A DNA stretch of 64,000 nt from Schizophyllum amplum (Eukaryota; Basidiomycota; Agaricomycetes; Agaricales; Schizophyllaceae). Position 1 is the stretch's first letter, and every line of letters starts with the position of its first letter. The translations under genes and the position numbers were made by a program. Where the stretch lies: positions 930,001-994,000 of the forward strand of contig VDMD01000005.1 of assembly GCA_007026445.1 (NCBI GenBank). Direction: 5' to 3'. Of this stretch, positions 33,201 through 48,066 are shown one piece after another. The notes beneath the pieces are model-generated. The model was not told the origin of the DNA, searched no databases, and saw nothing but the letters and a program-made list of their open reading frames with translations.

Positions 33201-36200
33201 GCTAACGGAGATGCTTGAGTCTGATGTCCAGTTCGCCAAAGACGTCTTTCCCGTCCTCTTACATACTCTATTGCACTGGGAACAAGACCATGCGCGTTCC
33301 GAAGGACTCCGATATCGACAATCACTCTCTGCCTACTTCACGGAAATCCTGCAGTCAGACGCGGCGGACCTATCCTGCAAGGAAGCGATCGTGAAGGCCG
33401 TCCTGCACCTTCGCCATTACCAGCCCAATCACTCGCCGCAATCTAAGACCGACAAGCCTGATGCTTGCGGGTACGACAAATGGCTTTCCATCGACTGGCT
33501 TTTGCTGTCTCGCACTGCGCTTGCTTGTCGCATGTACACGACAGCGTTTCTCTTCTTAGAACTTGCCTCGGAGTATAATCCTGCTTCCATCAACGACGGT
33601 GCTACCGAGGAGGTGCTATACGAGATCTATAACCACATCGACGAGCCTGATGGATTCTATGCCATCAAATCGACCGACTTGCAGCAATTCCTGTTGAGGC
33701 GTGTACACCATGAGCAGCAATGGGACAAAGCATTTCGTTTGCATGGGGCAGCCATGGAGACCGCGCACGCAGCCCCTGGTGATCAGCTCGGACTTTTGCG
33801 TTCCTTCCATGCATTTGGCTTCAACGGACTGGCTCTCAATGCGCTGCCCGCATTCGCTGAGCAAACCACGACAGGTCTGTCTTATGAATTGGGCTGGCGG
33901 ACGGGGACGTGGGACCTTCCAGATAGCGCGCCTCAGGAGAGCACCAGTGCTTCCCTTTATTTCGCTCTGCGCGCCGTGCATCGAGAGCGAAACTCCTCCT
34001 TGGTTGAAGGAGCGGTACAACGTGCTCTCATTCGCGACATGGCTCAGCTTCGCGCGCTTGGCGCGGAAAGTTTGTCAGAAATTCGAGAAGTTGCACGAAG
34101 GATCATGTGCTTGAATCAGATCGCCCAGTGGAACCATCCCGACTTTCAGACCGTGCTCGCTGTCAGGGATACTGGCGCCGAGCAGTGGCGAGACCTTGTG
34201 AAGGTCAATGGCGGTCTACAGTACGTCGTATCTGTTCTTCATAACGAAGTGTCTAATCCATTTTAGCTTCCAAGACCTGGAAAACATCATCGCGACCAGG
34301 ATCTCCCTCTTACAGTCAGTACGACAAAAGGAGGAGAGAGAACAGATTGGTGATTTGGTCTCGCCCTGGATGCAGACACTTGTATCCACAGAACGGCAAT
34401 GTCTTGTGCGCCTTTCCGAAGCCGCGAGGCATGCTCAGGAACTTCAAGTTGCCCTCAACTCGATCACCCGCGCACAACGCTTGGGACGCATGAACACCCT
34501 CGATGTCGAACAAGAATACGCTAACGTCCTCTGGCTTCATCAGGAGAAAAGACTGGCTATCGAATTGCTTCGTGGCCTACTGCGTCGAGGGAATCCTCTC
34601 ACTGCGCAAACGGATGCGACGGATATGGCTGTCCTTCGCGCTAGGATGGTGAGTAATCGCTGGTCACGACATACAATCCTGACACTTCGCAGGGCACCTG
34701 GACGGCCGAGGCTTGTCTTGAAAAGCCTAACGACATTCTCAAGAATTGGTTCGGTCCAGCGGCGGAGCTGCTCAAGCAAGTCAACACCGGATCTCCTTTG
34801 AAGCGTGCCGAAGTCTATCGACAATGCGCTGTGTTCGCCGAACGACAATATTACGCGCTCTTTCGGTCCCCCGAAGGGCGTCGATGGAAAGTCTACAGTG
34901 AACGCAAGTCGAAGGAGATATCTGCCATCACTCGTGCCATGAATCTTCATGGATCGACACAAGACGAAGTTGGCCAGCACAACAAGAAGCTTTGCAATCA
35001 GTTGAAGGCTCAGTATCACTCGGATCGTGAGAAGATGCAGGAATATGTGAACGCACTCGAAGCCTTTCTCGGACAGGCACTGGACATGTATTCGCGTTGT
35101 CTAGCCGTCGGCGACGCGCACGACGATGATGGGCCTATCCGCCTGTGCTCCCTGTGGTTCGCGAATTGGGACAATCGGGACGTGCAGGAGATCGTCGACA
35201 CGGCGTTCAGACGGGTTCCGTCCCGGAAACTCGTCTTCCTCTCTGTGAGTAGCTCTTGTGCGCGCGGGTTCAAGTCTGATTCCACTTTTAGCACCAATTG
35301 TCGGCGCGTTTGTCCAAGGCCGAGGATCCCACGCTGACCAACCAGACCACGCTGCACAAGGTGCTACTACGTATGTGCAAGGAACATCCATACCACAGCT
35401 TGTATCAGGTGTTCTGCCTACAGGCAAACCGCGGTGGATCTGGTGGTGGTGGGGAGGGCAGTCGGCGCCAATCCGCGCGTCAAACGCCTGCGGCGGAGGA
35501 GCCAACGGCGACACAGGCAGGCCGGACGGCGACAGCTGGCGGACTTTACGACAAGCTGCGGAAAGAAGACCCTCGCGTGAGCGAGATGGATAGACTTTGT
35601 CGCGCCGCCCTTGAATGGGCCACATATCCGATTGCTTCTCCGGATGAAGTGCGCAAGAAGTATGCTTGGACGGATAGGGACTACAAGGTGCCTTCAAGAG
35701 TATCGTTGTTCAGGCTACGGGACCTGCGCGTGCCGGTTATGACGGCAGGCACGCCGCTGGATCCGACTTCGCGGTACGAGAACTGCGCCTGGCTCGCGCG
35801 ATATGAGGAGACGTTTACGACGATGGGTGGATTGGCCCTGCCGAAGGTTTCTAAGTGCTTTGACTGTTATGGACAGAAGCATAAAGAGCTGGTATGTGTC
35901 TCGGAAGTCGCGTTGAGAATACGAGCTCACAGATACACAGTTCAAAGGCGAAGGCAGGGACGATCTACGCCAGGACGCCGTGATGGAGCAAGTATTCGAG
36001 CTGTGCAACCGAATTCTTCGACGAGACCGCGAGACGCGACGCCGTCGCTTGGCAATACGAGGCTACAATGTACTACCCCTGACCATGCAGGCGGGCGTGC
36101 TTCAGTTTGTCACCAACACGCTGCCGATGCAGTCGTGGCTGAGGGATGCGCATTCGCGGTGTGTTCCTCTCAATGGCGACTTGCGCGGTACTCATCTTTC

Positions 36201-37216
36201 TTACGCAGGTACCATCCAGAGGACATTCCCACCAGGGACATGTCCACCCAACACAAGACGGCGCAACAGGAAACGTTCAAAAATCCGGACAACAGTCTCG
36301 ACGTGCAAGGACTCACCAAATGGTTCACCGAGATGGTCACCACACGGCATAGGCCCGTGATGCGCCACTTCTTCCGGGAGAAACACAAAGAGCCAACCGC
36401 GTGGTTCGCGACGCGGCTCAATTACACACGCAGCGTTGCGGTCACGTCGATAATCGGGCATGTTCTCGGTCTTGGAGACCGCCACATCTCGAACATCCTG
36501 CTCGACCAGCGGAACGGAGAGGTCATCCACATCGACTTGGGAATCGCGTTCGACCAGGTTGGCAGCCTCTTACCACAAATTGTCTCAAGGCTGACCGATG
36601 TGCGCGCAGGGCCGGCAACTGCCCGTACCAGAACGTGTGCCATTCCGCATGACGCGAGATATGGTGGATGGGATGGGCGCGTCGGGCACTCAGGGCGTTT
36701 TCCAGCGGTGCGCAGAGGAGACGTTACGTGTGCTGCGGGACGGATCCGACGTCATAATGACTGTCCTGGAGGTCTTCAAGCACGATCCGCTGTACCAATG
36801 GTACGCCTGTCGCGTCCCATAAAATTCTGGTTATAGCTAATTCGCGCAAAGGACTGCAAGCGAGACTAAGCTCGAGAAGATCCAGCGCGATGCCGGTCAC
36901 GAGGCCGAGAAATCACGCCGACGGGGGAAGGGACGCGAGAAAAAAGGTGCTGTTGCTGAAGGCGATGCCTATTTCCGTGAGGAGGGCCTCGGCATCGACT
37001 TGGAAAGCGGTACGACCGCGGAGTATGCGGATCGCGCTCTGAACTCGGTTTCGCGCAAGCTTGATGGTTCCCTGAGTGTCGAGTTCACTGTGAACGAGCT
37101 CATTGCGGAGGCGACGGACATGCGAAATTTGGCAACTATCTACTTCGGTGAGCTACGAGATCGTCTAAATATGCAATGTGCTGACCACTTATGCAGGATG
37201 GCAACCACATTGCTGA
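27276..37216 (+). CDS. TEL1: DNA-damage checkpoint kinase Tel1 (ATM)
   Basis: PI3K-like protein kinase that senses double-strand breaks via Mre11-Rad50-Xrs2/Nbs1 and maintains telomeres. About 3,100 residues, twelve exons; introns near 28768, 30271, 31153, 34218, 34648, 35246, 35893, 36155, 36559, 36801 and 37148. The N-terminus has the TAN motif region ([21 protein letters not shown]). A long HEAT-like helical body is followed by a FAT domain (about 32400-34900). The kinase shows [17 protein letters not shown], the catalytic loop [13 protein letters not shown] and the metal loop [10 protein letters not shown], then [14 protein letters not shown] as in ATM. The FATC region [20 protein letters not shown] ends in GWQPHC, encoded by a tiny 20-base last exon. 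The N-terminal start is uncertain: in-frame ATGs lie at 27174 and 27276, and an unrecognised first exon is possible. No lesion seen. Confidence 0.92.
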
Positions 37217-37603
37217 GACTATATGCCTCATATATCATGTACCACCCAGACTACTGCTGATATATCTGAGATCCCGCTGCTTGCTTAAATAACATGTATT
37301 GTATCATACTGTACTTACTCAGTTACTGACTCGGGTGGCCACAATCATTTTTCTGGTCACGATCGACCATAGGGGCATTCTGTTTTAACTTACTAGTCTC
37401 CAAGGCAGACGTTCACGGAACATACATACGAAGCTGACTGATGTCCGCTCGTCCCCAGAAGATATTAGTGAGTATTTGCGGCATGCAAAGGTTGTGCAAA
37501 GATCAAAACGAACCGATATCGTGACCGTGGGAAGCGTTTGACGCGTCGCTTTTCTGTTTTGAGAAGTGCATGTTCTCCATTTTGCTGCCTGTCTTTGTCT
37601 CTC
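37217..37603. other. intergenic spacer
   Basis: Tel1 3' flank and promoter of the deubiquitinase gene. Nothing else recognised. Confidence 0.5.
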
Positions 37604-40600
37604 ATGAACACACTCCCCTCACTCTCTGCCCCCTCGGAATCTCATCAGAATAGCAGGAAAAGACAGCGGTCCCGATCTATGCAGTCCGATACACCAGAGG
37701 CCGACGCGAAGCGCACACAGTCCGACGGCCCATCTCAGCGCTCCTCCGCGCCCATCCCCGACGATGCCACAATAACGCAAGCCACAGCATATGGCGAAGC
37801 ACCAGATCGAAACATCGCCCAATCTCTCTCTCAAAATGGGCTGTCCCAGCCAGACAGCCTCGCCACCGAGTCCGGCGAGGAGTCAGAGCCGACAGGGTTT
37901 GCGGCGCAGGCGTTCGCAAGCACTCCGCCCCAGGAGAAGCTTGCGAGCATAGATGCGGAAATGCAGAAGTCCATGGCGGCAGATGATGTGTATTATCTCA
38001 TTGACGCGGACTGGTACCAGCGCTGGAAGCGGGCCATGACGGGAGAAGAGGACAAGGCAGGGCCTGTGGAGGAGAAGGACCTTGCTGCCGTCACGGCGCA
38101 GTCTATCGTAGACCCTTCCACTGGTAAACTTCGACAACCGCTATTTGAGCATGAAGATGTCGAGTTCATCACACCGGCGGCATACGCGCAGTTCGTGCAA
38201 TGGTGCGTGTCCTATGCTCTTTGTTGCCACAGACATGCTCAGCCGTCTTCTTCAGGTACGGCGTCCCCGATCCAGTGCCGCCTACGCGCAAAGTCATCCT
38301 CCGAGGGGAACGCCAGGAACCTGCCCTCGAGCTTTATCCCCCCTCCATCACTGTATCTACCATGAGCAAGATGTCCTCTGTCAGCGCCCGTCCACCGCAC
38401 CAGCTGCCCGTCTCGACCACAACTACAGTACATGATCTTCTTGCCGCGGCGGCGAAACAGGTCTCAGAGACCGACCCAAGCCCTACCTCGTATAGAGTCT
38501 GGCTTCTGGGCTCTGTACCCGCAGGCAAGAAGGTCTATGTCGAGTTTCCCGGCCCCAGCATCTCCAATTACGATGCGAAGGTGATGGAGCCGAGCGATCG
38601 GACCGTTGAAGACGAAGGCCTGAAAGAGGCTCATCTCGTCGTCGAGTTCAAGGAAGGCAACAGCTGGATCGTGAAGGACGACGAAGATGATAACGAGCCG
38701 GGCATGTTCTCGCGGGGTGGCTTCTTCGATAAATTCTCTACCCAATCCTCATCTTCGTCCGTCATGAAACCACGACCCACATCTAGCTCCTCGTTTAGAA
38801 TGTCGAGCGCGAGCACCTCGAAGATCTCTCGCGAGCCGGGAACAATCGGTCTGGGCAACCTGTGAGCATTTTGTAGCCAACTTATGCCTGTATCTGTGTC
38901 ACTCATCATTTTCCAGAGGAAACACGTGTTTTATGAACTCCGCCCTGCAATGCCTAGCACACCAGGAAGAACTGACCGAGTATTTCATGTGTGCGTTTTC
39001 GCCACTGTGATTGTCATCGTGCTCACAAGTGCGACAGCCGGAGTATACAAACAAGAACTCAACCCGGACAATCCTCTTGGCATGCACGGCGCTATCGCTG
39101 AGGCGTTTGGGGAATTGCTCCAACAGATCTGGGCTCGCACATCGGGATCATCGCATAGTCCACGAGACTTCAAGATGCAGCTACAACGTTTTGCGCCACA
39201 ATTCAGTGGATACCAGCAGCACGATTCGCAAGAGCTTGTCGCGTTTTTGTTGGACGGACTGCACGAGGATCTGAACCGAGTTCTCAAGAAGCCTTACGTG
39301 GAGAAGCCGGACTGGGATGGCGGCGCTGACCTCGAACTGGCCCAGCTTGCGAAGAAGTCGTGGGACGGGTATATGTTGCGGAATGACAGCGTCATCGTCG
39401 ACCTCTTCCAAGGTCAGTATCAGAGCACGCTTGTATGCCCGCAATGTCAGAAGGTGAGTAGCAACCTCCATCTTTGGTGCTGTATCTGACAGCACGATAT
39501 AGGTGTCCATCACTTTCGACCCGTTCATGTACCTCACGCTTCCTCTTCCGATACAAAGCAAGTGGAAGCACGTAATCATCTACGTTCCTTACGAGTCAGA
39601 AAAGCCACACCTTCGCGTATGTCGTTCGAATTGTCTTTACGACAAAACCTTATTCTTTGCAGATTCCCTTCGAAATATCGTCGAATTCGACGTTCCGCGA
39701 CGTCCGCGCAACAGTGGGCCGGTGGATGGGAGTTCCTGCTGAGAACGTACGTGCCACGGCCTTAATCGCAAATTGACTTTTGATCCATAATTCCTCAGCT
39801 GTTGACAATGGAGATCTTCAATAGCAAGTTTTACAGAAGCCTCGATGACAACACTCTGGTGACAGAAATGAACACATCCGACCTTGTCATCTGCTACGAA
39901 CTGCCCTGTAAAGGACCGCAAGGCCGGAACTACAAGCATGAGGAGGGCGCCCCATTTGTCCTGCCGCTCACGCTTTATTGCTCCAACATGCGCGCAAGAC
40001 CAGAATTTGGGTATCCCATGCCTATTGCGATCTCAGCGGACGACGCGAAGAGCGTCGACGCCGTATACTCTGTGGTTGTCGACCGACTGCAGCGCTGGAC
40101 CAAGAACAGTCGCGATCTATACTCCTGGGAGCTCGGCACCGACGGCGAAGGCGGCTTCGAGGTGCCTCTGCAGCTGGGCGGCGGTCCGGACAAGATCGCT
40201 GAGATCACGGCGACGGAAGGCGAGGTCATCGTGCGTGAGGAGCCGATCGAGGAGGAGGAATTCGACATCGTCGACGAGAAGAAGATGCTCGTGGATGACA
40301 CCTACGATCCGGCCGCCTCGCCGGTAAAGGTTGGCCCCAAGAGTGACGTCTTCACGCTCAGGTTTGCTCCAGATCGGACGAACTTCGGGATCGGCTACGT
40401 GTCGCTAGGGCAGATCGACACCCTCGAGGCGCGTGCGAACGAGGAGGGTGCTCCGCTTTTGCATCCAGATGACGGCCTTTACCTCGAGTTCGACCAGAAC
40501 ATGCGGGAGTACTTCTTCAGCGATGGTTGCGTGACGTGGGACGAGCTGCAGGAGTTTTCTCACCCTGAGATAGACGCCGCGCGCGAGGAGGAAGAGAAGC

Positions 40601-41736
40601 CGCGGGGCCCGATTACGTTGCAGGACTGCCTCGACGAGTTCACCAAGGAAGAGCAGCTGGGCGAGGACGACCTCTGGTACTGCCCGCAGTGCAAGAAACA
40701 CCAGCAGGCGACGAAGCGGTTCGACTTGTGGAAGACGCCCGATATCCTCGTCGTGCATTTGAAGCGGTTCAACAGTCGAGCGCTGCGAGACAAGATAGAC
40801 GCGTTTATAGATTTCCCGCTGGAGGGCCTTGACCTCGCGGGCATGTCGGGGGAGAGGAAGGTCGCGCAGAAGCTGAAGGAGCAGGGGGTGGACACTGCAG
40901 AGCTCGATTTGGGCAATACGGAGGAGCCGTTGTTGTATGACCTCTTCGCTGTGGATGAGCATCTCGGCGGGTTGGGCGGCGGACACTATCGGGCGTATGC
41001 TTTGAACCATCAGACGCACAAATGGTATCACTTCGATGACTCTTTCGTGACTCCTGCGGAGGCCAAGGACGCCGTGGTAAGTCCTGTTTTCCACGTCCTT
41101 AGTTTCGTCAGCTCACCATCATTATTTCAGAACGCGAATGCATACCTTTTGTTCTATCGAAAACGCACCGACAAGCCTCTCGGCGGAAAGACGCACACGA
41201 AGATCGAAGAGGCGAGATCAAACGCGACCGACGATGTACAGCTCGAAGACGATACCATGAACGTCGATACCCAACTGCCAACGCCACCAGAAGACGACTC
41301 CCCCTTCTTCGAACGCGCCTCCGACCTTCCATCTTTCGACCCGGACCGCGCCCGATGGCGGCCCATTAGCCCGATGCACACGCCGGACTGGGAGAACAGC
41401 TCGAATCCTCCAGCGCTGCTGGATGACCCGCCGGACTTCAGCTCGCACATGATGGACCCGTTGGTAACCGCTGGGCGATACACTATGCCCGATCCGGAGA
41501 ACGTTGGTGGTCCCATCTCGCCCTCGTCTTCAACCGGCGTCGAGCACGACTCGGATGAAGCGGGAGCGGTTCTCGAGGATATCGACGATGACATCTGGAG
41601 CCAGGACCGGGGGATGGTACCGTTCCGGAGTACGTCGCCCACCGCGTCGATCGAGTTGACGGGCTCGCCTTCGTCGGGCTCAGTGTCGGACAACCCGTTC
41701 GCAGACGCGAATAGGCAGCACGGCGACCACGACTGA
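37604..41736 (+). CDS. UBP12: ubiquitin carboxyl-terminal hydrolase with DUSP domain (Ubp12/USP15-like)
   Basis: Cysteine protease that removes ubiquitin from proteins. About 1,250 residues, eight exons; introns 38203-38255, 38862-38916 and others near 38989, 39455, 39620, 39748 and 41077. Order: a Ser-rich N-terminus with a basic RKRQRSRS cluster; a DUSP domain (about 105-235, [18 protein letters not shown]); a ubiquitin-like region (about 265-360); and the USP catalytic domain. The Cys box is [18 protein letters not shown], split by an intron just after GLGNL. The His box is [11 protein letters not shown] with the following [11 protein letters not shown] zinc-type [14 protein letters not shown] pair is present. 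An insertion within the catalytic domain (about 39800-40600) carries a second Ubl-like part, as in USP4/15 and Ubp12. The acidic, Ser/Pro-rich C-terminus is of unknown role. No key residue missing. Confidence 0.92.
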
Positions 41737-42016
41737 GCTCTAGATTCTGGATCTATATTGAACTGTTAGGATGGTGTATCTTAGGTGTTGTGATATTGTA
41801 CTTGCACGCATATGCTACTCAAGTGACCGGGGTGTCTGTATCAATAACCACATACATAATCCTGTATCGAAAATCGACCTGTGCTACCTGTGAAGTTACT
41901 ACTTGCGAAGTTGAACGTTGAACTTTGATCACGGTACGGTGGGAGATGGGGGCACGTATGATGATTACTTACCTCTTTTAGACTTGCTTTAGACGCTCAG
42001 CCTCCTGGCTCTCCTC

Positions 42017-44417
42017 ATGAGCAGAATTCCGCCAAATCTACTCTATCTAACAATCTATAATCCCACTCTCCGACCAGTCGGCCCCGTAGCAGAAGACGAC
42101 GAGGATGCAGAAGAGCAGGCCCACATCCTCTTCTACACGTCCAAGGAGCGCGCCACCTCGCGCGACAAGATGCTCCGACAAGTGGGCCTTGCAAAGGCTC
42201 TCGTGAACTTCTCCGCGTGCGTCGCGCTACCAACCCATCCTTCTCAGCCAGCCATCTGATTGGCGTCTCGCCGCACAGCGCATTCGACGCCCATGCGCCC
42301 TGCGACAACGTTCATTCGCAGAGCAAGCGCATGTTGATGGTCAGCCCTGAGCGCGACTTCTGGATCCACGCTGTGAGTATGCATTGCCCGGCTGGGAGAC
42401 AAGAGGTCATTGATTGAGCAGACCCGTTGAAGGCGATCGAGCTAGCGCGGGTGCCGCGGCCCAGAGGCAAGGACGCGAAGGCAAAGGGGAAGCCTGCGGC
42501 ACCGACGTACGAGTACGACGAGTCGTCGGTGAACGATGGCGCGGTCCGGGCGGCGGTGCTGAATACCTATGAGCGGTTCAAGGTGCGTGGCGTGCAGTAC
42601 ATGTCGAGAGCTCTGAGGGCTGATCATTGTTCACTGTCAGCTCACGCATGGTTCCTTCTCCTCTATACTCGCCAATCTCGGTCAGGAAGCGCTGGAGCTT
42701 CAGCTCGAGCGGTTCTTCACCGTGTGGGCCTGGTCTTGGGACCTTGCAGACGGCATTGAACTCGCCGAATCGCTAGGTATGCATACACCCGCTTCATCAT
42801 CTACGCATTCTAACACCCCCTCCAGCGCCCCCGATCCATCCCCTTCACCGATCCCTGCTGCCTATTCTGGATGAATTTCTGCAGGACGTGCAAGACCCCG
42901 CATCCGTCCTCCTCGTCTCGCCCCCGCACATCGTGCCCTCTAGCGGATACGCATACGCACCCAGCCTTTCTCGGCACCTGCTCACCCTCGCGCCGACCCC
43001 GCGACCCTCTATGACGCCTTCGGTGCACTCGGAGGGCACTGTGCGACATTCGGAAGGCACGGTACACGAGAAGCCGCCAGACAGCGAGGAGGCGCAGGTG
43101 GTAGAGGAGCGCCCGCCCGCGGGCAATGACGCCAACGCCAACTTCATGGGGCTGCCGCCGTTCAGCATGCCGACCATGAGCGTCAAGCTGAACTGGCCGG
43201 GCTACCTGACCTTTGGGAAGAAAACTGGGAAGAAGTCTCTGAGCGATCTGGTGAAGGAGGCAGCCACACAGGAGGGCCCGAAGCCCGAAGAGGACGAGAG
43301 CAAGACTCGGAAGGATAACGCCACTCAGAAGGACGATGCGACGGAAGCAACGTCAACTACCGAGGACGCGTCTGTTAGCGAAGAAACAGAGGCGGACTCG
43401 ACGGCAGATACCACCGAGGCTACGGAAGTACACGATGCGACGTCGGCCAATTTGGCGGATGTGGATGTGGATCTGACCGCTTTGGACGACGCGATCTCGT
43501 CCATCAGTATCCCACCGCCGTCTGTGACCACATCAAACTTGGAAGAACATGTGGAAGGCGAGGCTGTAGCTGCGGACACCGATGCTGAAAGTGCATCAGC
43601 AGCCGTGGAAAATGACGAGGAGAACAAAGACCAGCAGCGTCAGGAGCAGGAGCGGGACGTGTTGCCCTCACCGATAGAGAAGGACCCGCCGGAGCACTCA
43701 GTGACCACTGTGCACATCGATGGCCCCGACGGGAAGACGACAAGGAGAAAGATCTCGCTGTATACGGTGTGTTTCGCTTCGGATCATGGTTTGAATGTGG
43801 CCTTGTGCTGACGTGTGTCCAGCGAAGTAACCTCACCGTAGCGTTCATTGCGGAGAACGAGAACGAGGACAATTCCAATGTGCGAGACGAGTCGCCAACT
43901 GCAGACGTCACAGACAGGATGCCAGCACTGTTTGATGCTCTTGAGAATGAGGTGACGAGGGAGAAGCTAAGAGGGTGAGAATGAGCTTTCTTTTGTGGCA
44001 AGACACAGACTGATGTCGCCTGCATGTCAGATCTTTGGAATCGTTGCCCTCTACCGCGAAGATTCTACAACCCAAGGATCAACATGTCATTGCGACAGAG
44101 CAGTATACCATGTCCAGCCCGGGATTCACGTCGCGTTCGGAGCATCTGTTTGACGTGCGGCGGCTAATGGATACGTGAGTGGGGAGTTACTTTGCACCGG
44201 CCTTTACTTACGCCACACAAGCGATCCGGACATTAGAGAAGTCTTTTCACGCGGCCAAAACCCGCAATACTGGCACGTCGGGCGGCGGGGGCTGGGGAAC
44301 GATAGGAAGGAGGATGTCGTGGGGGATATTTACATGGAGGTGTTCAGGAAGGAGGCGAGTCTGGCGGATGTGGACAATGCGGTAGTTGCGTCCATTAGGC
44401 GGAGTGGCTTGGAGTAA
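42017..44417 (+). CDS. CCZ1: vacuolar fusion protein Ccz1
   Basis: Partner of Mon1 in the GEF that activates the Rab7/Ypt7 GTPase on late endosomes and autophagosomes. Eight exons in frame; introns include 42217-42278, one near 42377-42420 with a GTATGC donor, and others near 42583, 42777, 43767, 43976 and 44174. The N-terminal longin domain starts NLLYLTIYNPTLRP, then gives HILFYTSKER and the VGLAKALVNF helix, as in Ccz1. A second conserved block is CDNVHSQSKRMLMVSPERDFWIH. The middle (about 42900-43700) is a low-complexity acidic, Glu/Thr-rich linker without a fold. The C-terminal block SRGQNPQYWHVGRRGLGND is conserved in Ccz1. About 660 residues. It is separated from the PAK gene by only 159 bp. 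Confidence 0.85.
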
Positions 44418-44576
44418 TGCAGCGTTTCACGCGACTCTCGCCTCGCATGTTTTGGGAGCGATGAAAATCTTTGGCGGAAATGAACAATGCAATCACGTGG
44501 CTGTGAGAATAAGCCCAAATTACTGTAACTGACGGCGCTGAAATCGCGTTTCCAGGGCTGCTCATCGCCGTCGTCG

Positions 44577-46799
<2,223 letters not shown>

Positions 46800-47453
46800 G
46801 GCGCGCAGGCTGTGTCCTTATCTATATACTTACATATCCTCCGTCCTTCCCTTCGCTGCATGTCTCATCTCTCGCCTGATTTGTCTCACGTCGCACGCTC
46901 ATTCTCCCTCCTCTTCCTCCGTTACTTCACAGACGGCTGGTTCTTCTCGTGGTCCATGGCGCCGTGCAGCAAGTTTTGTTCGTGTCGTCGCTACATCGCA
47001 GCTTCCATTCTGATCACCATATATTCATTCTCTTTCATTTTTTGAAGCGAGGTGTGCGAATTTTGGGTACGGCGATGAGGGAGGTGCGATGATGCGCTTA
47101 GCTGGGGTAGTGCATTTGTGGCACGGACGCTATCGGGTTTGGGTTCCTATGCTGCCTGTTGTAGAAGGACATGGATAAGAAACGAGAATGTAATACCCGA
47201 AATGTAGCACTTAAGTATGGCCTGGATCTTGTCTTTGAGAGCGGTTTTGGTAGAACGGTGACGGTTCTCGGTGCCTGTCAGTATTTGGCTATTGATATAT
47301 TCCTTGAGTAAACTAGTATACGGCATCTGCCGCGTGACGGGCTAAAATCAACATAACGTCGCGCCCCTTGGCTCCGTCCTCTACATTGCAAGCGGCGGTA
47401 GCTCCAGGCTCTACATTTGCACCTCTCTTCACAACTCCCTAGTACAACTCACG
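46800..47453. other. intergenic region
   Basis: CT-rich 3' flank of the PAK gene (46800-47050) and upstream region of the small unknown gene. No further gene recognised. Confidence 0.5.
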
Positions 47454-48066
47454 ATGTGGAAATCATGGCCGCACCCACCTGAGCCAGAGGATTACCGCGA
47501 GGTGAAAACGATGCAAGTACCGCTCACGCTTGGTCACATGCTGCCCGTCAAGGGTCTCGTGGCAAAGGTGAATAGGACCGCATCCATCGCCTCAAACAAG
47601 TTACAAGCATGGTAACTTCCCTTGTTGATGATGCTCAGGTGGTACGAGATGGCTTTGTCATGACGGCAGCAGACGACACCGACATATTCTTCCTTTATGC
47701 TACGGCACCGTGGGTACGCGTTGGCCAGCGCCGCGCGTGTCAGAATACAGTTAATATTTCTTGCCTTTGCGTTCTAGGACCGACGCGTGCTGGCGGACTC
47801 CACTGTGGAGGTCTACGTCGTGGGAGTCGCATGCTCGGAAACTGTGGTGCAGATACTTGTATTATATGATTGTACACGTGCGCGCCGATTCTTTTCACCA
47901 GCAGGGTGAAGGATGAAAAGACGGTGAGTCACAAGTCAATCTCTTCTTGTCGTGCTTCTTACCTGTACCGGACGCGCAGTTCGAGGATTGGCTGCAGAGA
48001 GGACCGCAAAGCATTGAAGAATGGGTGGTCGGTATACCTAAGGAGCCGATGAAGCCTATGGAGTGA
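47454..48066 (+). CDS. small hypothetical protein, multi-exon
   Basis: Not recognised. An ATG at 47454 opens MWKSWPHPPEPEDYREVKTM, continuing to GHMLPVKGLVAK. After an intron (about 47568-47639) comes VVRDGFVMTAADDTDIFF. Another intron (about 47714-47778) is followed by DRRVLADSTVEVYVVGVA, and a final exon FEDWLQRGPQSIEEWVVGIP ends at 48066. The pieces join in frame at good splice sites, and the residue pattern (alternating hydrophobic strands, charged turns) is protein-like. One internal junction near 47845-47925 is unclear. The strand-rich core LVAK-VVRDGF-VLADSTVEVYVVG could be a small OB-type barrel, but this is a guess. Estimated 130-150 residues. Confidence 0.5.
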
